Of a stretch of 64,000 bases of DNA, positions 54,519 through 63,024 are shown piece by piece (positions within the stretch are counted from its first letter, which is position 1; the number at the start of each line of letters is the position of its first letter). The stretch spans positions 310,001-374,000 of the forward strand of contig NZ_OCTQ01000001.1 of NCBI RefSeq assembly GCF_900232905.1, read 5' to 3'. The notes beneath the pieces are model-generated. The model did no database searches. It was not told the origin of the DNA and worked only from the letters and a program-made list of their open reading frames with translations. Made by a program: the position numbers and the translations under genes. This stretch comes from Miniphocaeibacter massiliensis (GTDB lineage Bacteria; Bacillota; Clostridia; Tissierellales; Peptoniphilaceae).

Positions 54519-55731
54519 TTATATCCCTTCCAGCAGCATATCCTGTTGAATAAGCTACTTGTAAATTATATCCACCTGTCATTGCATCTACATCTATAAC
54601 TTCTCCTGCAAAATATAAATTATCTATGATTTTACTTTCCATAGTCTTAGGGTTAATTTCTTTTGTAGAAATGCCACCTTTTGTTATTATAGCATCTTTT
54701 ATTGGTCTGAAACTTTTAAATTTAAATGTTAAGTTTTTTATAGTTTCACCTAATTTTGCCCGTTCTTCCTTAGTTATTTGATTTACCTTTTTATTTTCAT
54801 CTATTTTTGCCTCTTTTAAAATTACAGGTATTAATTTTTGTATTAGTAAATCCTTTAGTCCATTACTAATATCTTTATTATTATATTTTTCAAAATCCCT
54901 AATAATCCTATTATCTAATGTTTCTTTATCTAATTTAGGCTTTAAATCTATAACTATGTCTATATCTCTATTTTTTTCAATCTTATTTGATAGTTTTAAT
55001 ATTATTGGTCCTGATACTCCAAAGTGAGTGAATATCATTTCTCCAAACTCCGATTGTAATATTTTTTCCTTATTCTTTATACTAACTTCTACATTTTTCA
55101 AACTAACACCTTGAAGTTCTTTAATATAATCTGAATATATTTCTAATGGGACAAGGCTAGGTTCTGTTTCTACTAATGTATGCCCAAAATTTTTAGCAAA
55201 TTTATATCCATCTCCTGTTGAGCCTGTAGCAGGGTATGATACCCCTCCTGTTGCTATTACAACGTAGTCTGCCTCATATCTATTATTTTTACTATACAAA
55301 TTGAAAATATCATCTTTTTTCTCAATATAATCTATTTTTTCGTTTAAAATAATATTTATTTTTAAGTCATCTATTATTTTCTTAAAAGTTTTTATAACAT
55401 CACTGGATTTGTCACTTTTTGGAAATACTCTATTTCCTCTTTCCACTTTATACTCCAACCCATAGTTAGATAATAATTCTAATATATCAAAATTTGTATA
55501 ACCGTATATTGAACTATACATAAACTTTGAATTTGTATTTATTTTAGAAAAAAAATCTTCTGTATTGGAATAGTTAGTTATATTACATCTTCCTTTTCCT
55601 GTAATAAATAACTTTTTACCAATTCTTTCATTTTTTTCAATTATTATTACATTGTTATTTTCATTTTTAGCTGAAATTGCTGCAAGTAACCCCGCTGGTC
55701 CTGCACCAATAATTATTACATTATTCAACAT
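54505..55731 (-). CDS. HI0933/BaiN-like flavoprotein oxidoreductase
   Basis: A 408-residue FAD-dependent protein. The N-terminal dinucleotide motif is IIGAGPAGLLAAISA, then GKKLFITGKGRCNITN, a family hallmark, VIATGGVSYPATGSTGDGY and the C-terminal FAGEVIDVDAMTGGYNLQVA. Members are annotated as NAD(P)/FAD-dependent or aminoacetone oxidases, and BaiN acts on bile acids. The true substrate is not known. It overlaps cmk and mnmM, so it belongs to the same operon. Confidence 0.9.
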   Translation of the reverse strand: MLNNVIIIGAGPAGLLAAISAKNENNNVIIIEKNERIGKKLFITGKGRCNITNYSNTEDFFSKINTNSKFMYSSIYGYTNFDILELLSNYGLEYKVERGNRVFPKSDKSSDVIKTFKKIIDDLKINIILNEKIDYIEKKDDIFNLYSKNNRYEADYVVIATGGVSYPATGSTGDGYKFAKNFGHTLVETEPSLVPLEIYSDYIKELQGVSLKNVEVSIKNKEKILQSEFGEMIFTHFGVSGPIILKLSNKIEKNRDIDIVIDLKPKLDKETLDNRIIRDFEKYNNKDISNGLKDLLIQKLIPVILKEAKIDENKKVNQITKEERAKLGETIKNLTFKFKSFRPIKDAIITKGGISTKEINPKTMESKIIDNLYFAGEVIDVDAMTGGYNLQVAYSTGYAAGRDINERT

Positions 55732-56290
55732 TACCTCTTTCTATAACTACCACATAAGGTGGGTTATTAATTTGATTAATAAAATTAAATTTTAAAACAT
55801 TATATTCTTTTTGATTTAATTTAGACAAGTATTCTTCAATTTTTTCAGACTCTTCTAAACCACTTTTATGTCCAGGATAAAACGTAAAAATAACAATGCC
55901 TCCATTATTTAACATTGTTATTAAATAATTCAAACTTTCTAATACAGTTGAATAATTAGTAGTTATATTTTTATCTCCACCTGGTAGAAAACCTAAGTTA
56001 TATATAGCTAAATCTATTTTTGTATATATATAATTTTTGATATTACTATGACTATCTAAAATTAATTTACAATTAATGGTTAGCTTCGAAAGTTTTTCTT
56101 TAGATTTTTCTATAGCTTTTTCTAAAATATCAAATCCATAAATTTTACTGTTTATATTTACAGTCTTTGCAATATTATATATATCATTTCCATTTCCAGC
56201 TGTCATGTCAACAGCTGTTATTTCTTTGTTTTTAAATTTATTTATATAGTAATCTACTATAGATTTAGTATTATAAAAATTATTAAACAT
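55721..56290 (-). CDS. mnmM: tRNA mnm5s2U34 methyltransferase (MnmM/YtqB-like)
   Basis: A 189-residue class I methyltransferase. AVDMTAGNGNDIYNIA is the SAM motif. The family segments YNLGFLPGGDKNITT, FTFYPGHKSGLEESE and FNFINQINNPPYVVVIER match YtqB, now known as MnmM, which methylates nm5s2U in tRNA in bacteria lacking the MnmC methyltransferase domain. It overlaps its neighbours on both sides. Confidence 0.87.
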   Translation of the reverse strand: MFNNFYNTKSIVDYYINKFKNKEITAVDMTAGNGNDIYNIAKTVNINSKIYGFDILEKAIEKSKEKLSKLTINCKLILDSHSNIKNYIYTKIDLAIYNLGFLPGGDKNITTNYSTVLESLNYLITMLNNGGIVIFTFYPGHKSGLEESEKIEEYLSKLNQKEYNVLKFNFINQINNPPYVVVIERGNVE

Positions 56291-56645
56291 CTTTACAAGT
56301 ACCTACAAATAGTTCGTTTAAATATATTATGTTACCTTTTATATTGTAGAAATTTATTTCATCTAACTCACTAGAAAAGCTTTCAAATCCTAAATCTAAA
56401 ATTTTTGAACCTGTAGCTTTTAAAAAAAATAATTTTTCTGAATTTGAATATTCACCTTCTAATTTAAATTCTATTAAATTAACTACATTATCTATCACTT
56501 TAATTTTACTATATCCTACTATTTCCTCATCTATTTTAAAAGTATAATAAAAGCTTGGATTCTTTAAGTCATAATTTAAATCTATATTGAATTTTTCAAT
56601 CAAACACTCAATTTCTTTTGATTCAGAGTTTTTTACTATATACAC
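56283..56645 (-). CDS. Hypothetical protein, possibly GNAT-like
   Basis: A 120-residue protein I do not recognise. The alternation FYYTFKIDEEIVGYSKIKVI and VNLIEFKLEGEY resembles the central beta strands of a GNAT acetyltransferase, but the acetyl-CoA loop (Q/RxxGxG/A) is not visible, so the activity may be lost or the fold different. It ends inside the mnmM start (8-nt overlap) and begins 2 nt after rluB, so it is part of the operon. Confidence 0.7.
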   Translation of the reverse strand: MYIVKNSESKEIECLIEKFNIDLNYDLKNPSFYYTFKIDEEIVGYSKIKVIDNVVNLIEFKLEGEYSNSEKLFFLKATGSKILDLGFESFSSELDEINFYNIKGNIIYLNELFVGTCKDV

Positions 56646-56647
56646 GT

Positions 56648-57337
56648 CTATTTCCCCTTTAAGTAACTCACTTCTTTCGAGGATAAATTTCTATATTTAC
56701 CTTCTTTTAAATTACCAATATTAATGTTTCCTATTTTTACTCTATACAAATCTATTACTTTACATCCAATATGTTCAAACATTTTTCTTATTTGTCTATT
56801 TCTGCCTTCTGATATTATAATTTCATAAGTATCTTTAGATTTTTTTGTTATTTCTGTAGGTTTTAATCTATAACCTTCTAAAACTATTCCTTTTCTAAGA
56901 GAATTTAAATCTTTTTCTTTAGGATTACCTATTATTTTAACAAGATATGTTTTTTTAGTAGTACCACTTGGGTGAGTTAATTTATAAGTTAAATCTCCAT
57001 CATTAGTTAAAATAATTAATCCTCTACTATCTTTATCTAGTCTACCAACTGGAAATAATCTATTACTTGTATTTATCAAAGCTAAAACCGTTTTATCAGC
57101 ATATGGATCACTTACAGTTGAAACATAGCCTACTGGTTTGTTTAATAATATATATTCAAAAGATTCTTCTAATAATACAATTTTATCATTGTATTTTACT
57201 ATGTCTTTTTCATTAACAATTGTACTAAGATCGTTAATTACTTTATCATTTATTTTTATATTTCCACTTAATACTAACTCTTCAGCCTTTCTTCTTGAAC
57301 AGATCCCAGACTTAGCTAAATATTTATTAATCCTCAT
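56648..57337 (-). CDS. rluB: 23S rRNA pseudouridine synthase (RluB-like)
   Basis: A 229-residue RsuA/RluB-family enzyme. The N-terminal S4 domain (MRINKYLAKSGICSRRKAEE) precedes the catalytic domain with Asp in PVGRLDKDSRGLIILTNDGD and the C-terminal EGRNRQIRKMFEHIG. Length and the YILLNKPVGYVSTVSDPYADK insert favour RluB over RsuA. I choose the ATG at 57337, where GAGGA sits at proper distance within the end of scpB. The ATG codons at 57340, 57349 and 57355 are alternatives. Confidence 0.9.
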   Translation of the reverse strand: MRINKYLAKSGICSRRKAEELVLSGNIKINDKVINDLSTIVNEKDIVKYNDKIVLLEESFEYILLNKPVGYVSTVSDPYADKTVLALINTSNRLFPVGRLDKDSRGLIILTNDGDLTYKLTHPSGTTKKTYLVKIIGNPKEKDLNSLRKGIVLEGYRLKPTEITKKSKDTYEIIISEGRNRQIRKMFEHIGCKVIDLYRVKIGNINIGNLKEGKYRNLSSKEVSYLKGK

Positions 57338-57869
57338 CATTTTCCTCATTTTCAAAATACAATTCTATTTCATGTATTTTAGGAAGTTTTTTCAAACTAT
57401 CAATAGAAAACACTCTTAAAAATTCATCAGTTGTACCATACAAAATTGGTTTTCCAATTTTATCTAATCTTCCAACTTCCTTTACTAAATTCCTATTTAT
57501 CAAAGAGTCTATCGAACTAGATGACTTAACTCCCCTAATCTCTTCTATCTCTAACTTAGTTATTGGTTGTTTATATGCTATAATTGCAAGTATTTCCATT
57601 GCTGGATTTGATAATTTTTTTACCTTTTTCTTATTAACTATTCTTTTTATATAGTCATTATTTTCTTTTTTTGTTACTAACTGATAATATTCGTCAAATT
57701 TTTTTAACTTAATTCCTCTATCATCATTTAAATAATCATAGCTCAATTCTTCTAAAATTTTCTTTGCCTCTTTGTTCTCTATTTCTAAAACTTTAGATAG
57801 CTCTTTATATGATAAAGGTTCACCCCATACAAATAAAACTGATTCTATTATTGACTTATAATTTTCCAT
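57327..57869 (-). CDS. scpB: Segregation and condensation protein B
   Basis: A 180-residue winged-helix protein: ESVLFVWGEPLSYKEL at the start, NPAMEILAIIAYKQPITKLE and VKSSSSIDSLINRNLVKEVG in the core, YGTTDEFLRVFSI near the end. ScpB dimers bind ScpA and SMC in the condensin-like complex that organises the chromosome. It follows scpA by 4 nt. Confidence 0.93.
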   Translation of the reverse strand: MENYKSIIESVLFVWGEPLSYKELSKVLEIENKEAKKILEELSYDYLNDDRGIKLKKFDEYYQLVTKKENNDYIKRIVNKKKVKKLSNPAMEILAIIAYKQPITKLEIEEIRGVKSSSSIDSLINRNLVKEVGRLDKIGKPILYGTTDEFLRVFSIDSLKKLPKIHEIELYFENEENDED

Positions 57870-57873
57870 ATTA

Positions 57874-58596
57874 TCATCTCAATTCAACATATATTTCTTT
57901 AAAAACTTCGTCTTGGAATACTTTAACTACTTTTGTTTTTATTAGCTCTAAAATAGATAAGAATACAACTATCACTTCTTGTTTACAGCCATTTTTTTCT
58001 ACAAAACTATTTAATGGAAGTTTTGAATTGTCTCCAAGTTTCCACTGAATAGTTTCCATATAGCTATCTACTGAATACTCTTCAGCTCTAATAATTTCGA
58101 ATTTTTTAAGATTTTCTTCTTTTAATTTATCTCTTTTCATTATTTGTATTAATTCGTTTAATAATAAATTACAATCTCCAATAATTTCATTTTCTAAATC
58201 TTCAACAATATATTCTTGTAAATCTTCTTGATATTTAGAAAACTGTAAGTCTGAACATTGTTTTAAATACAATAATTGTTTACTTGCTTCTTTAAATCTT
58301 TTATATTCTATTAACCTTTGTAAAATTAGTTCTTCTGATATTTCTTCAGCATCTTCAATATATTCATTTTTAGGCAGTAATTTTCTAGATTTTAATTCTA
58401 ATAAAGTACTTGCTAAATAAATAAATTCTGTAATGTTTTCAGGATTGTTTTCTTTCATAGATTCAACTTCTATAAGAAATTCCTCAGTAATATCACTTAA
58501 TTTTAAATCGTAAATATCTATTTTGTTCTTTTCAATTAGACTTAGTAATAAATCAAATGGTCCATTATATATATCTGTTTCTATAGTTATTGCCAT
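57874..58596 (-). CDS. scpA: Segregation and condensation protein A
   Basis: A 240-residue kleisin. The N-terminal YNGPFDLLLSLIEKNKIDIY and FIYLASTLLELKSRKLLPK bind SMC, and the C-terminal winged helix lies around VVFLSILELIKTKVVKVFQD. With ScpB and SMC it forms the chromosome-condensing complex. The start overlaps the end of the M50 protease gene by one base. Confidence 0.94.
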   Translation of the reverse strand: MAITIETDIYNGPFDLLLSLIEKNKIDIYDLKLSDITEEFLIEVESMKENNPENITEFIYLASTLLELKSRKLLPKNEYIEDAEEISEELILQRLIEYKRFKEASKQLLYLKQCSDLQFSKYQEDLQEYIVEDLENEIIGDCNLLLNELIQIMKRDKLKEENLKKFEIIRAEEYSVDSYMETIQWKLGDNSKLPLNSFVEKNGCKQEVIVVFLSILELIKTKVVKVFQDEVFKEIYVELR

Positions 58597-59231
58597 TAAA
58601 TCACCTTTAAAATTAAATCCAAAAATTCAATAATATAACCTGCAAAGAAATTTACTACTTTACTTACAATGCCTGTAACTATTAGTACTATCAATACTAT
58701 ATTAAAATACTGTTCATTCCGTGATAATTTATATACTGTTTTTTCTGGTAAAAAACTATATACAACTTTAGATCCATCTAATGGAGGTATCGGAATCAAA
58801 TTAAATACAGCAAGAAAAACATTATATATAATTAAATAATTTACTAATCTGTAAACAAAGATATATAATAAACTATCTCCCTCTATTTTTATTAATATCC
58901 CAAATATTAATGTAGATATTAAAGCTAATACTAAATTTATACAGATACCTGCAATTGAAACCAATAAGTTGCCTGCTCTTTTATTTTTATAATTATATGG
59001 ATTTACTGGAACTGGTTTCGCCCATCCAAATTTAAATATTAATAAAGATATAGTTCCATATAAAGATAAATGTTTTAATGGATTTAATGTCAATCTTCCT
59101 GCGTTTTTAGCAGTATTGTCTCCCATAAAATAAGCTGCTACACCATGTGCATTTTCATGCATAACTAATGAAAATAGCAATGCAATAACCATTGCTATTT
59201 TATCAATTATTTCAAAATTATTAATATTCAT
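58596..59231 (-). CDS. Site-2 protease family membrane metalloprotease (M50)
   Basis: A 211-residue, mostly hydrophobic protein with the zinc motif HENAH (HExxH type) near residue 26 in VMHENAHGVAAYFMG, and the third ligand in NLIPIPPLDGSKVVY. GRLTLNPLKHL and WAKPVPVNPYNYKN match the minimal M50 group without a PDZ domain (YwhC-like). The substrate is unknown. It lies between nudF and scpA, a common clostridial arrangement. Confidence 0.9.
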   Translation of the reverse strand: MNINNFEIIDKIAMVIALLFSLVMHENAHGVAAYFMGDNTAKNAGRLTLNPLKHLSLYGTISLLIFKFGWAKPVPVNPYNYKNKRAGNLLVSIAGICINLVLALISTLIFGILIKIEGDSLLYIFVYRLVNYLIIYNVFLAVFNLIPIPPLDGSKVVYSFLPEKTVYKLSRNEQYFNIVLIVLIVTGIVSKVVNFFAGYIIEFLDLILKVI

Positions 59232-59763
59232 TATCTTTTAATTTCCTATATGCAAAAAGTATTCCACTAATAGTTTTGGAGTCCTCTATTACTCCATCTT
59301 CTATCATTTTTATAGCTTCTTCAATATCATAAGAAACTACTTCTAAATATTCATCATCATCTGCTACTAATTTACTTTCAAATAATTCTTGTGCTAAAAA
59401 GTATGTTGTTTTTTCATCTGTAAATCCTGGTGATGAATATCCATTAAACATAAATTCCATATTATTTGAACTGTATCCTATTTCTTCTTGTAATTCTCTA
59501 AGTGCTGCTTCTCTAGGGGACTCATTTACTTCAAGTAGACCTGCTGGTATTTCCAGTAACACTTTTTCTATTGCTTTTCTATATTGTTTTACAAAAAATA
59601 CCTTATTATCTTTTACAGCAACTATTGCAACTGCATTACTATGTTCTACTATTTCTCTTTTAGAATATTTTATATCTGGTAGTTCAACAGTATCTACTCT
59701 TAAATTTAATATTCTACCTTCATATATCATTTCACTTTTTATAGTTTTCTCTTCATGAAGCAT
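59221..59763 (-). CDS. nudF: ADP-ribose pyrophosphatase (NUDIX hydrolase)
   Basis: A 180-residue NUDIX protein with a complete box: GLLEVNESPREAALRELQEE followed by IG (about 80-101). The N-terminal EGRILNLRVDTVELPD and the FMFNGYSSPGFTDEKTTYFL loop are typical of ADP-ribose pyrophosphatases (NudF/YqkG). It cleaves ADP-ribose to AMP and ribose 5-phosphate. It overlaps the M50 gene by 11 nt. Confidence 0.9.
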   Translation of the reverse strand: MLHEEKTIKSEMIYEGRILNLRVDTVELPDIKYSKREIVEHSNAVAIVAVKDNKVFFVKQYRKAIEKVLLEIPAGLLEVNESPREAALRELQEEIGYSSNNMEFMFNGYSSPGFTDEKTTYFLAQELFESKLVADDDEYLEVVSYDIEEAIKMIEDGVIEDSKTISGILFAYRKLKDNEY

Positions 59764-59764
59764 A

Positions 59765-61465
59765 TTATTTCCTCTTACTTTCTCTTAAGCTTTTAGCTTG
59801 TTCTATCATTTGACTAGATTGTTTTAAAGTTATGTCGTTAATATCTACACCACCTATTAATCTAGCTATTTCATTTACACGATCATCATCTTTTATTTCA
59901 TAAATATTTGAAATAGTATCCTCTATTGATTCTTCTTTATCAATTAATAAATGATAGTCTGCTAATGAAGCAATTTGTGGTAGGTGAGAAATAACTAATA
60001 TTTGTCTATTATTTGAAATATTAATTAACTTCTCTCCTACTAATTGGGCCGTCCTTCCACTTATTCCTGTATCAATTTCATCAAATACCAAAGTTTCTAC
60101 TTCATCAACATCTGCTAAAGCTGTTTTAAATCCAAGCATAATTCTAGACAACTCCCCTCCTGATGCCGTCTGACTCAGAGGTTTAACTTCTTGTCCTATA
60201 TTTGTACTAATCAAAAAATCTATCTCATCAAAACCATCATGATTAATTATATCTAGCTTTTTAAAGTAAATTTCAAATTTAGCGTTTGCCATATTCAGCT
60301 CTTTTATATTTTTCAAAATATCTTGTTCTAATTTTTTTGATATTTTCTTTCTTTCTTGTGAAACTTCTTCTGCTATAGATTTTAATTCTTTTGTTACTTT
60401 GTTTAACTCTACATTTGTTTTTGAAATATAACTCTCAATATTTTCAAGTTTACTTAATTTATTAGTAATATTTTTTTTAAACTCAATCAATTCATTAATA
60501 CTACCACCATATTTTCTTTTTAAATTAGTGATAATTTCTATATCTAAATTTAATTTTTCTAATTTTTCATCATCAACAAAAAGGTTTTGTGAATATTTAC
60601 TTATTTCAGAAACTACATCTTGTAAATTATAATATATTTCATTTAATTGTTCTACATAACTTATTAATTTACCATCTTTCTCAGATAAATCTCCCAAACT
60701 ACTAACACTCTGATTCATCAAAGAAAATATATCAATATTATTGTAATCTTCTGTATTAAAAAACTCATTAAATTTATTTAATCCTATAATTATTTCATCT
60801 ACATTGCTTAATTTAGTATATTCTTGAAACATTTCTTCTTCATCAATATTTGTTAAATCTATTTCTTCTAGTTCATTTAACTGATAGTTTAATATATCTT
60901 TTTCTCTATCTATCTCTTGTTCTGACATATTTAAAGAATTAAGCTCTGTTATAATTTTTTTCTTTTGTTCAAGAAGCTCTTTTATTTTTTCTTTTTTAGA
61001 AATAAAAAAACTAGGATTAAAAGAATCTAATAAATTAATATAGTTTTCCTTTTTTAGTAAAGTTTGATTTTCATTTTGGCTATGTATGTCAATAACTCCA
61101 TTCATAAGCTCTTTCAATTTATTTAAATTAATATTTCTACCATTAATTTTGTTACTAGTTTTCCCATTAGAATGTATTTCCCTAGTTATTATCAATTCAT
61201 TGTCTTCTAATTCATAACCTTCATTAATAAATTTTCTTATATTTTCATTTTCATTTAAATTAAATTTACCTTCAACTATTGTTTTATTAGAGTATTTACC
61301 TAAAAAACTTTTTTGAAACCTACTACCTAGTAATAACTGCATTGCATCTATTAAAATAGATTTACCAGATCCAGTTTCGCCTGTAATTACATTAAATTTA
61401 TCTGAAAATTCAATATTTAATTTTTTTATAATTATAAAATTTTCAATATATAATTCTGAAATCAT
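59765..61465 (-). CDS. recN: DNA repair protein RecN
   Basis: A 566-residue SMC-like ATPase. It has the N-terminal IENFIIIKKLNIEF and Walker A GETGSGKSILIDAM, two long coiled coils (about 150-230 and 290-385), the signature SQTASGGELSRIMLGFKTAL and Walker B LVFDEIDTGISGRTAQLVG. It acts early at double-strand breaks to hold DNA ends and assist RecA. It follows argR by 5 nt, the order argR-recN being conserved in Firmicutes. Confidence 0.96.
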   Translation of the reverse strand: MISELYIENFIIIKKLNIEFSDKFNVITGETGSGKSILIDAMQLLLGSRFQKSFLGKYSNKTIVEGKFNLNENENIRKFINEGYELEDNELIITREIHSNGKTSNKINGRNINLNKLKELMNGVIDIHSQNENQTLLKKENYINLLDSFNPSFFISKKEKIKELLEQKKKIITELNSLNMSEQEIDREKDILNYQLNELEEIDLTNIDEEEMFQEYTKLSNVDEIIIGLNKFNEFFNTEDYNNIDIFSLMNQSVSSLGDLSEKDGKLISYVEQLNEIYYNLQDVVSEISKYSQNLFVDDEKLEKLNLDIEIITNLKRKYGGSINELIEFKKNITNKLSKLENIESYISKTNVELNKVTKELKSIAEEVSQERKKISKKLEQDILKNIKELNMANAKFEIYFKKLDIINHDGFDEIDFLISTNIGQEVKPLSQTASGGELSRIMLGFKTALADVDEVETLVFDEIDTGISGRTAQLVGEKLINISNNRQILVISHLPQIASLADYHLLIDKEESIEDTISNIYEIKDDDRVNEIARLIGGVDINDITLKQSSQMIEQAKSLRESKRK

Positions 61466-61470
61466 ATTTT

Positions 61471-61923
61471 CTACCTGATTATAGATTGTATGCTATCTAC
61501 CAATTCATCTAATTTGCTTTTATCTGTCACCGCTATAAAAATAGTGTCATTACCTGCTATCATTCCTCCTATATAGTCTAATTTTGCATTAGTTATAGAG
61601 GTAGCACATACTGTTGCTGTATGAGAAATAGTTTTTACAATAACCATATCTCCATTATGCATAACAGTTAACACTGCTGATTTAAATATTTTATCTAATC
61701 TTTCATTAAGAGAATCGTGAACAGTATCTATTATTGCATAATGATATTCGCCTTCTCTTGTTTGTACCTTTGATATTCTAAGTTCTTTTATATCTCTAGA
61801 TATAGTAGCTTGTGTTGCTTTTACTCCACTACTTTCTAATAAATCTGACAACTCTTCTTGAGTGTGAATTTCATTATTTTGAATTAAATCTAAAATTAGT
61901 CTCTGTCTAGTATACTTTTTCAT
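61471..61923 (-). CDS. argR: Arginine repressor ArgR/AhrC
   Basis: A 150-residue regulator. The N-terminal winged helix (RQRLILDLIQNNEIHTQEE, ATQATISRDIKELRI) precedes a C-terminal hexamerisation and arginine-binding domain (HTATVCATSITNAKLDYIGG, IAGNDTIFIAV). It represses arginine synthesis and may activate catabolism when arginine is bound. No arg genes are in the window, so its targets are elsewhere. Confidence 0.94.
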   Translation of the reverse strand: MKKYTRQRLILDLIQNNEIHTQEELSDLLESSGVKATQATISRDIKELRISKVQTREGEYHYAIIDTVHDSLNERLDKIFKSAVLTVMHNGDMVIVKTISHTATVCATSITNAKLDYIGGMIAGNDTIFIAVTDKSKLDELVDSIQSIIR

Positions 61924-61952
61924 TACAACTCCTTTTAAATTATATTTCTATA

Positions 61953-62801
61953 TTAATATTTTCTAGTAATTAAATAGTCTACTAATTCTTCCAAGAAACT
62001 AGTATCCTTTTTTAATTCAACAAGAATTTCTTTGGCTCTATTTGAATAGTTTCGTACTAATATTTCTGATTCTTCTAGCGATGTATAATTTGCAATAGTA
62101 ATTTTACCTATATTTTTATCTTCTTCATAATCTAAAATATCATCTTGAATTTGAAAAGCAAGCCCTAATACTTCTCCAAATTCTTCAGATAAACTAACTT
62201 CTTTTTCTGTTGCATTTCCTAAAATAGCTCCTACTTTACAAGCTATTTTAATTAAACCACATGTCTTTTTTACATACATGTCTAAAATGTCATTCATACT
62301 TTCAAATTTATTTGTAATATCTGCAATTTGTCCACCAATCATTCCTTCTTGTCCTGAAATCTTTGAAAGATAGCTCGCTGCAAATATGTATTTTCTATCA
62401 AGGTTATTAGTAGCCATAGTATCAAAAATTATTTCATATGATTTGTTTAGAAGGTTATCTCCTGCTAAAACTGCAATATCTTCACCATATTTTTTATGAA
62501 CTGTTAAATTTCCTCTTCTGAACTCATCATCATCCATAGATGGTAAGTCATCGTGTATAAGTGAATAATTATGTATCAACTCTAAAGATATTGCAAAATT
62601 GTAAATGTAATCTGTTACCTCTGTAAATAAACTCGCAAATTCCATTAACAGTACTGGTCTTAATCTTTTTCCACCTATTGTTAATGCATAATTAGAGGCG
62701 CTGCTTAATATATCATTTCCATTAAATATTCGAGATAACTTTTCGTTTAAATCATTCTGCTTTTTATTTAATTCAACTTTAAAATCATTAAATTTCTTCA
62801 T
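61953..62801 (-). CDS. ispA: Polyprenyl synthetase (farnesyl/geranyl diphosphate synthase)
   Basis: A 282-residue all-helical prenyltransferase with the first aspartate motif DDLPSMDDDEFRRG and the second FQIQDDILDYEED. GGKRLRPVLLME is the conserved substrate-binding start. It condenses IPP onto DMAPP or GPP and uses the products of the IspH protein encoded earlier in the window. Position before xseB is conserved. It overlaps xseB by 14 nt. Confidence 0.93.
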   Translation of the reverse strand: MKKFNDFKVELNKKQNDLNEKLSRIFNGNDILSSASNYALTIGGKRLRPVLLMEFASLFTEVTDYIYNFAISLELIHNYSLIHDDLPSMDDDEFRRGNLTVHKKYGEDIAVLAGDNLLNKSYEIIFDTMATNNLDRKYIFAASYLSKISGQEGMIGGQIADITNKFESMNDILDMYVKKTCGLIKIACKVGAILGNATEKEVSLSEEFGEVLGLAFQIQDDILDYEEDKNIGKITIANYTSLEESEILVRNYSNRAKEILVELKKDTSFLEELVDYLITRKY

Positions 62802-63024
62802 CTAAAAAATTAATCTCATTTATTTCTTTACTTTCGCCCTCAGAAATTAAACGAATTTTACCTTCTTCTTTCTCAAGGATTTTCGATAATTTGTTATGAA
62901 GTTTTATTCCCTCTTCATAAAGTAATACATTTTCTTCTAATGAGATGTCTCCTTCTTCCATTTTTTCTAAGATTTCATTTAATCTATTTATACCTTTTTC
63001 ATAATCTTTAAAGTCGTTACTCAA
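62788..63024 (-). CDS. xseB: Exodeoxyribonuclease VII small subunit
   Basis: A 78-residue helical protein with the XseB pattern YEKGINRLNEILEKMEEGDI, then SLEENVLLYEEGIKLHNKLS. Several copies join one XseA to form exonuclease VII, which degrades single-stranded DNA. It overlaps xseA by 8 nt. Confidence 0.93.
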   Translation of the reverse strand: MSNDFKDYEKGINRLNEILEKMEEGDISLEENVLLYEEGIKLHNKLSKILEKEEGKIRLISEGESKEINEINFLDEEI

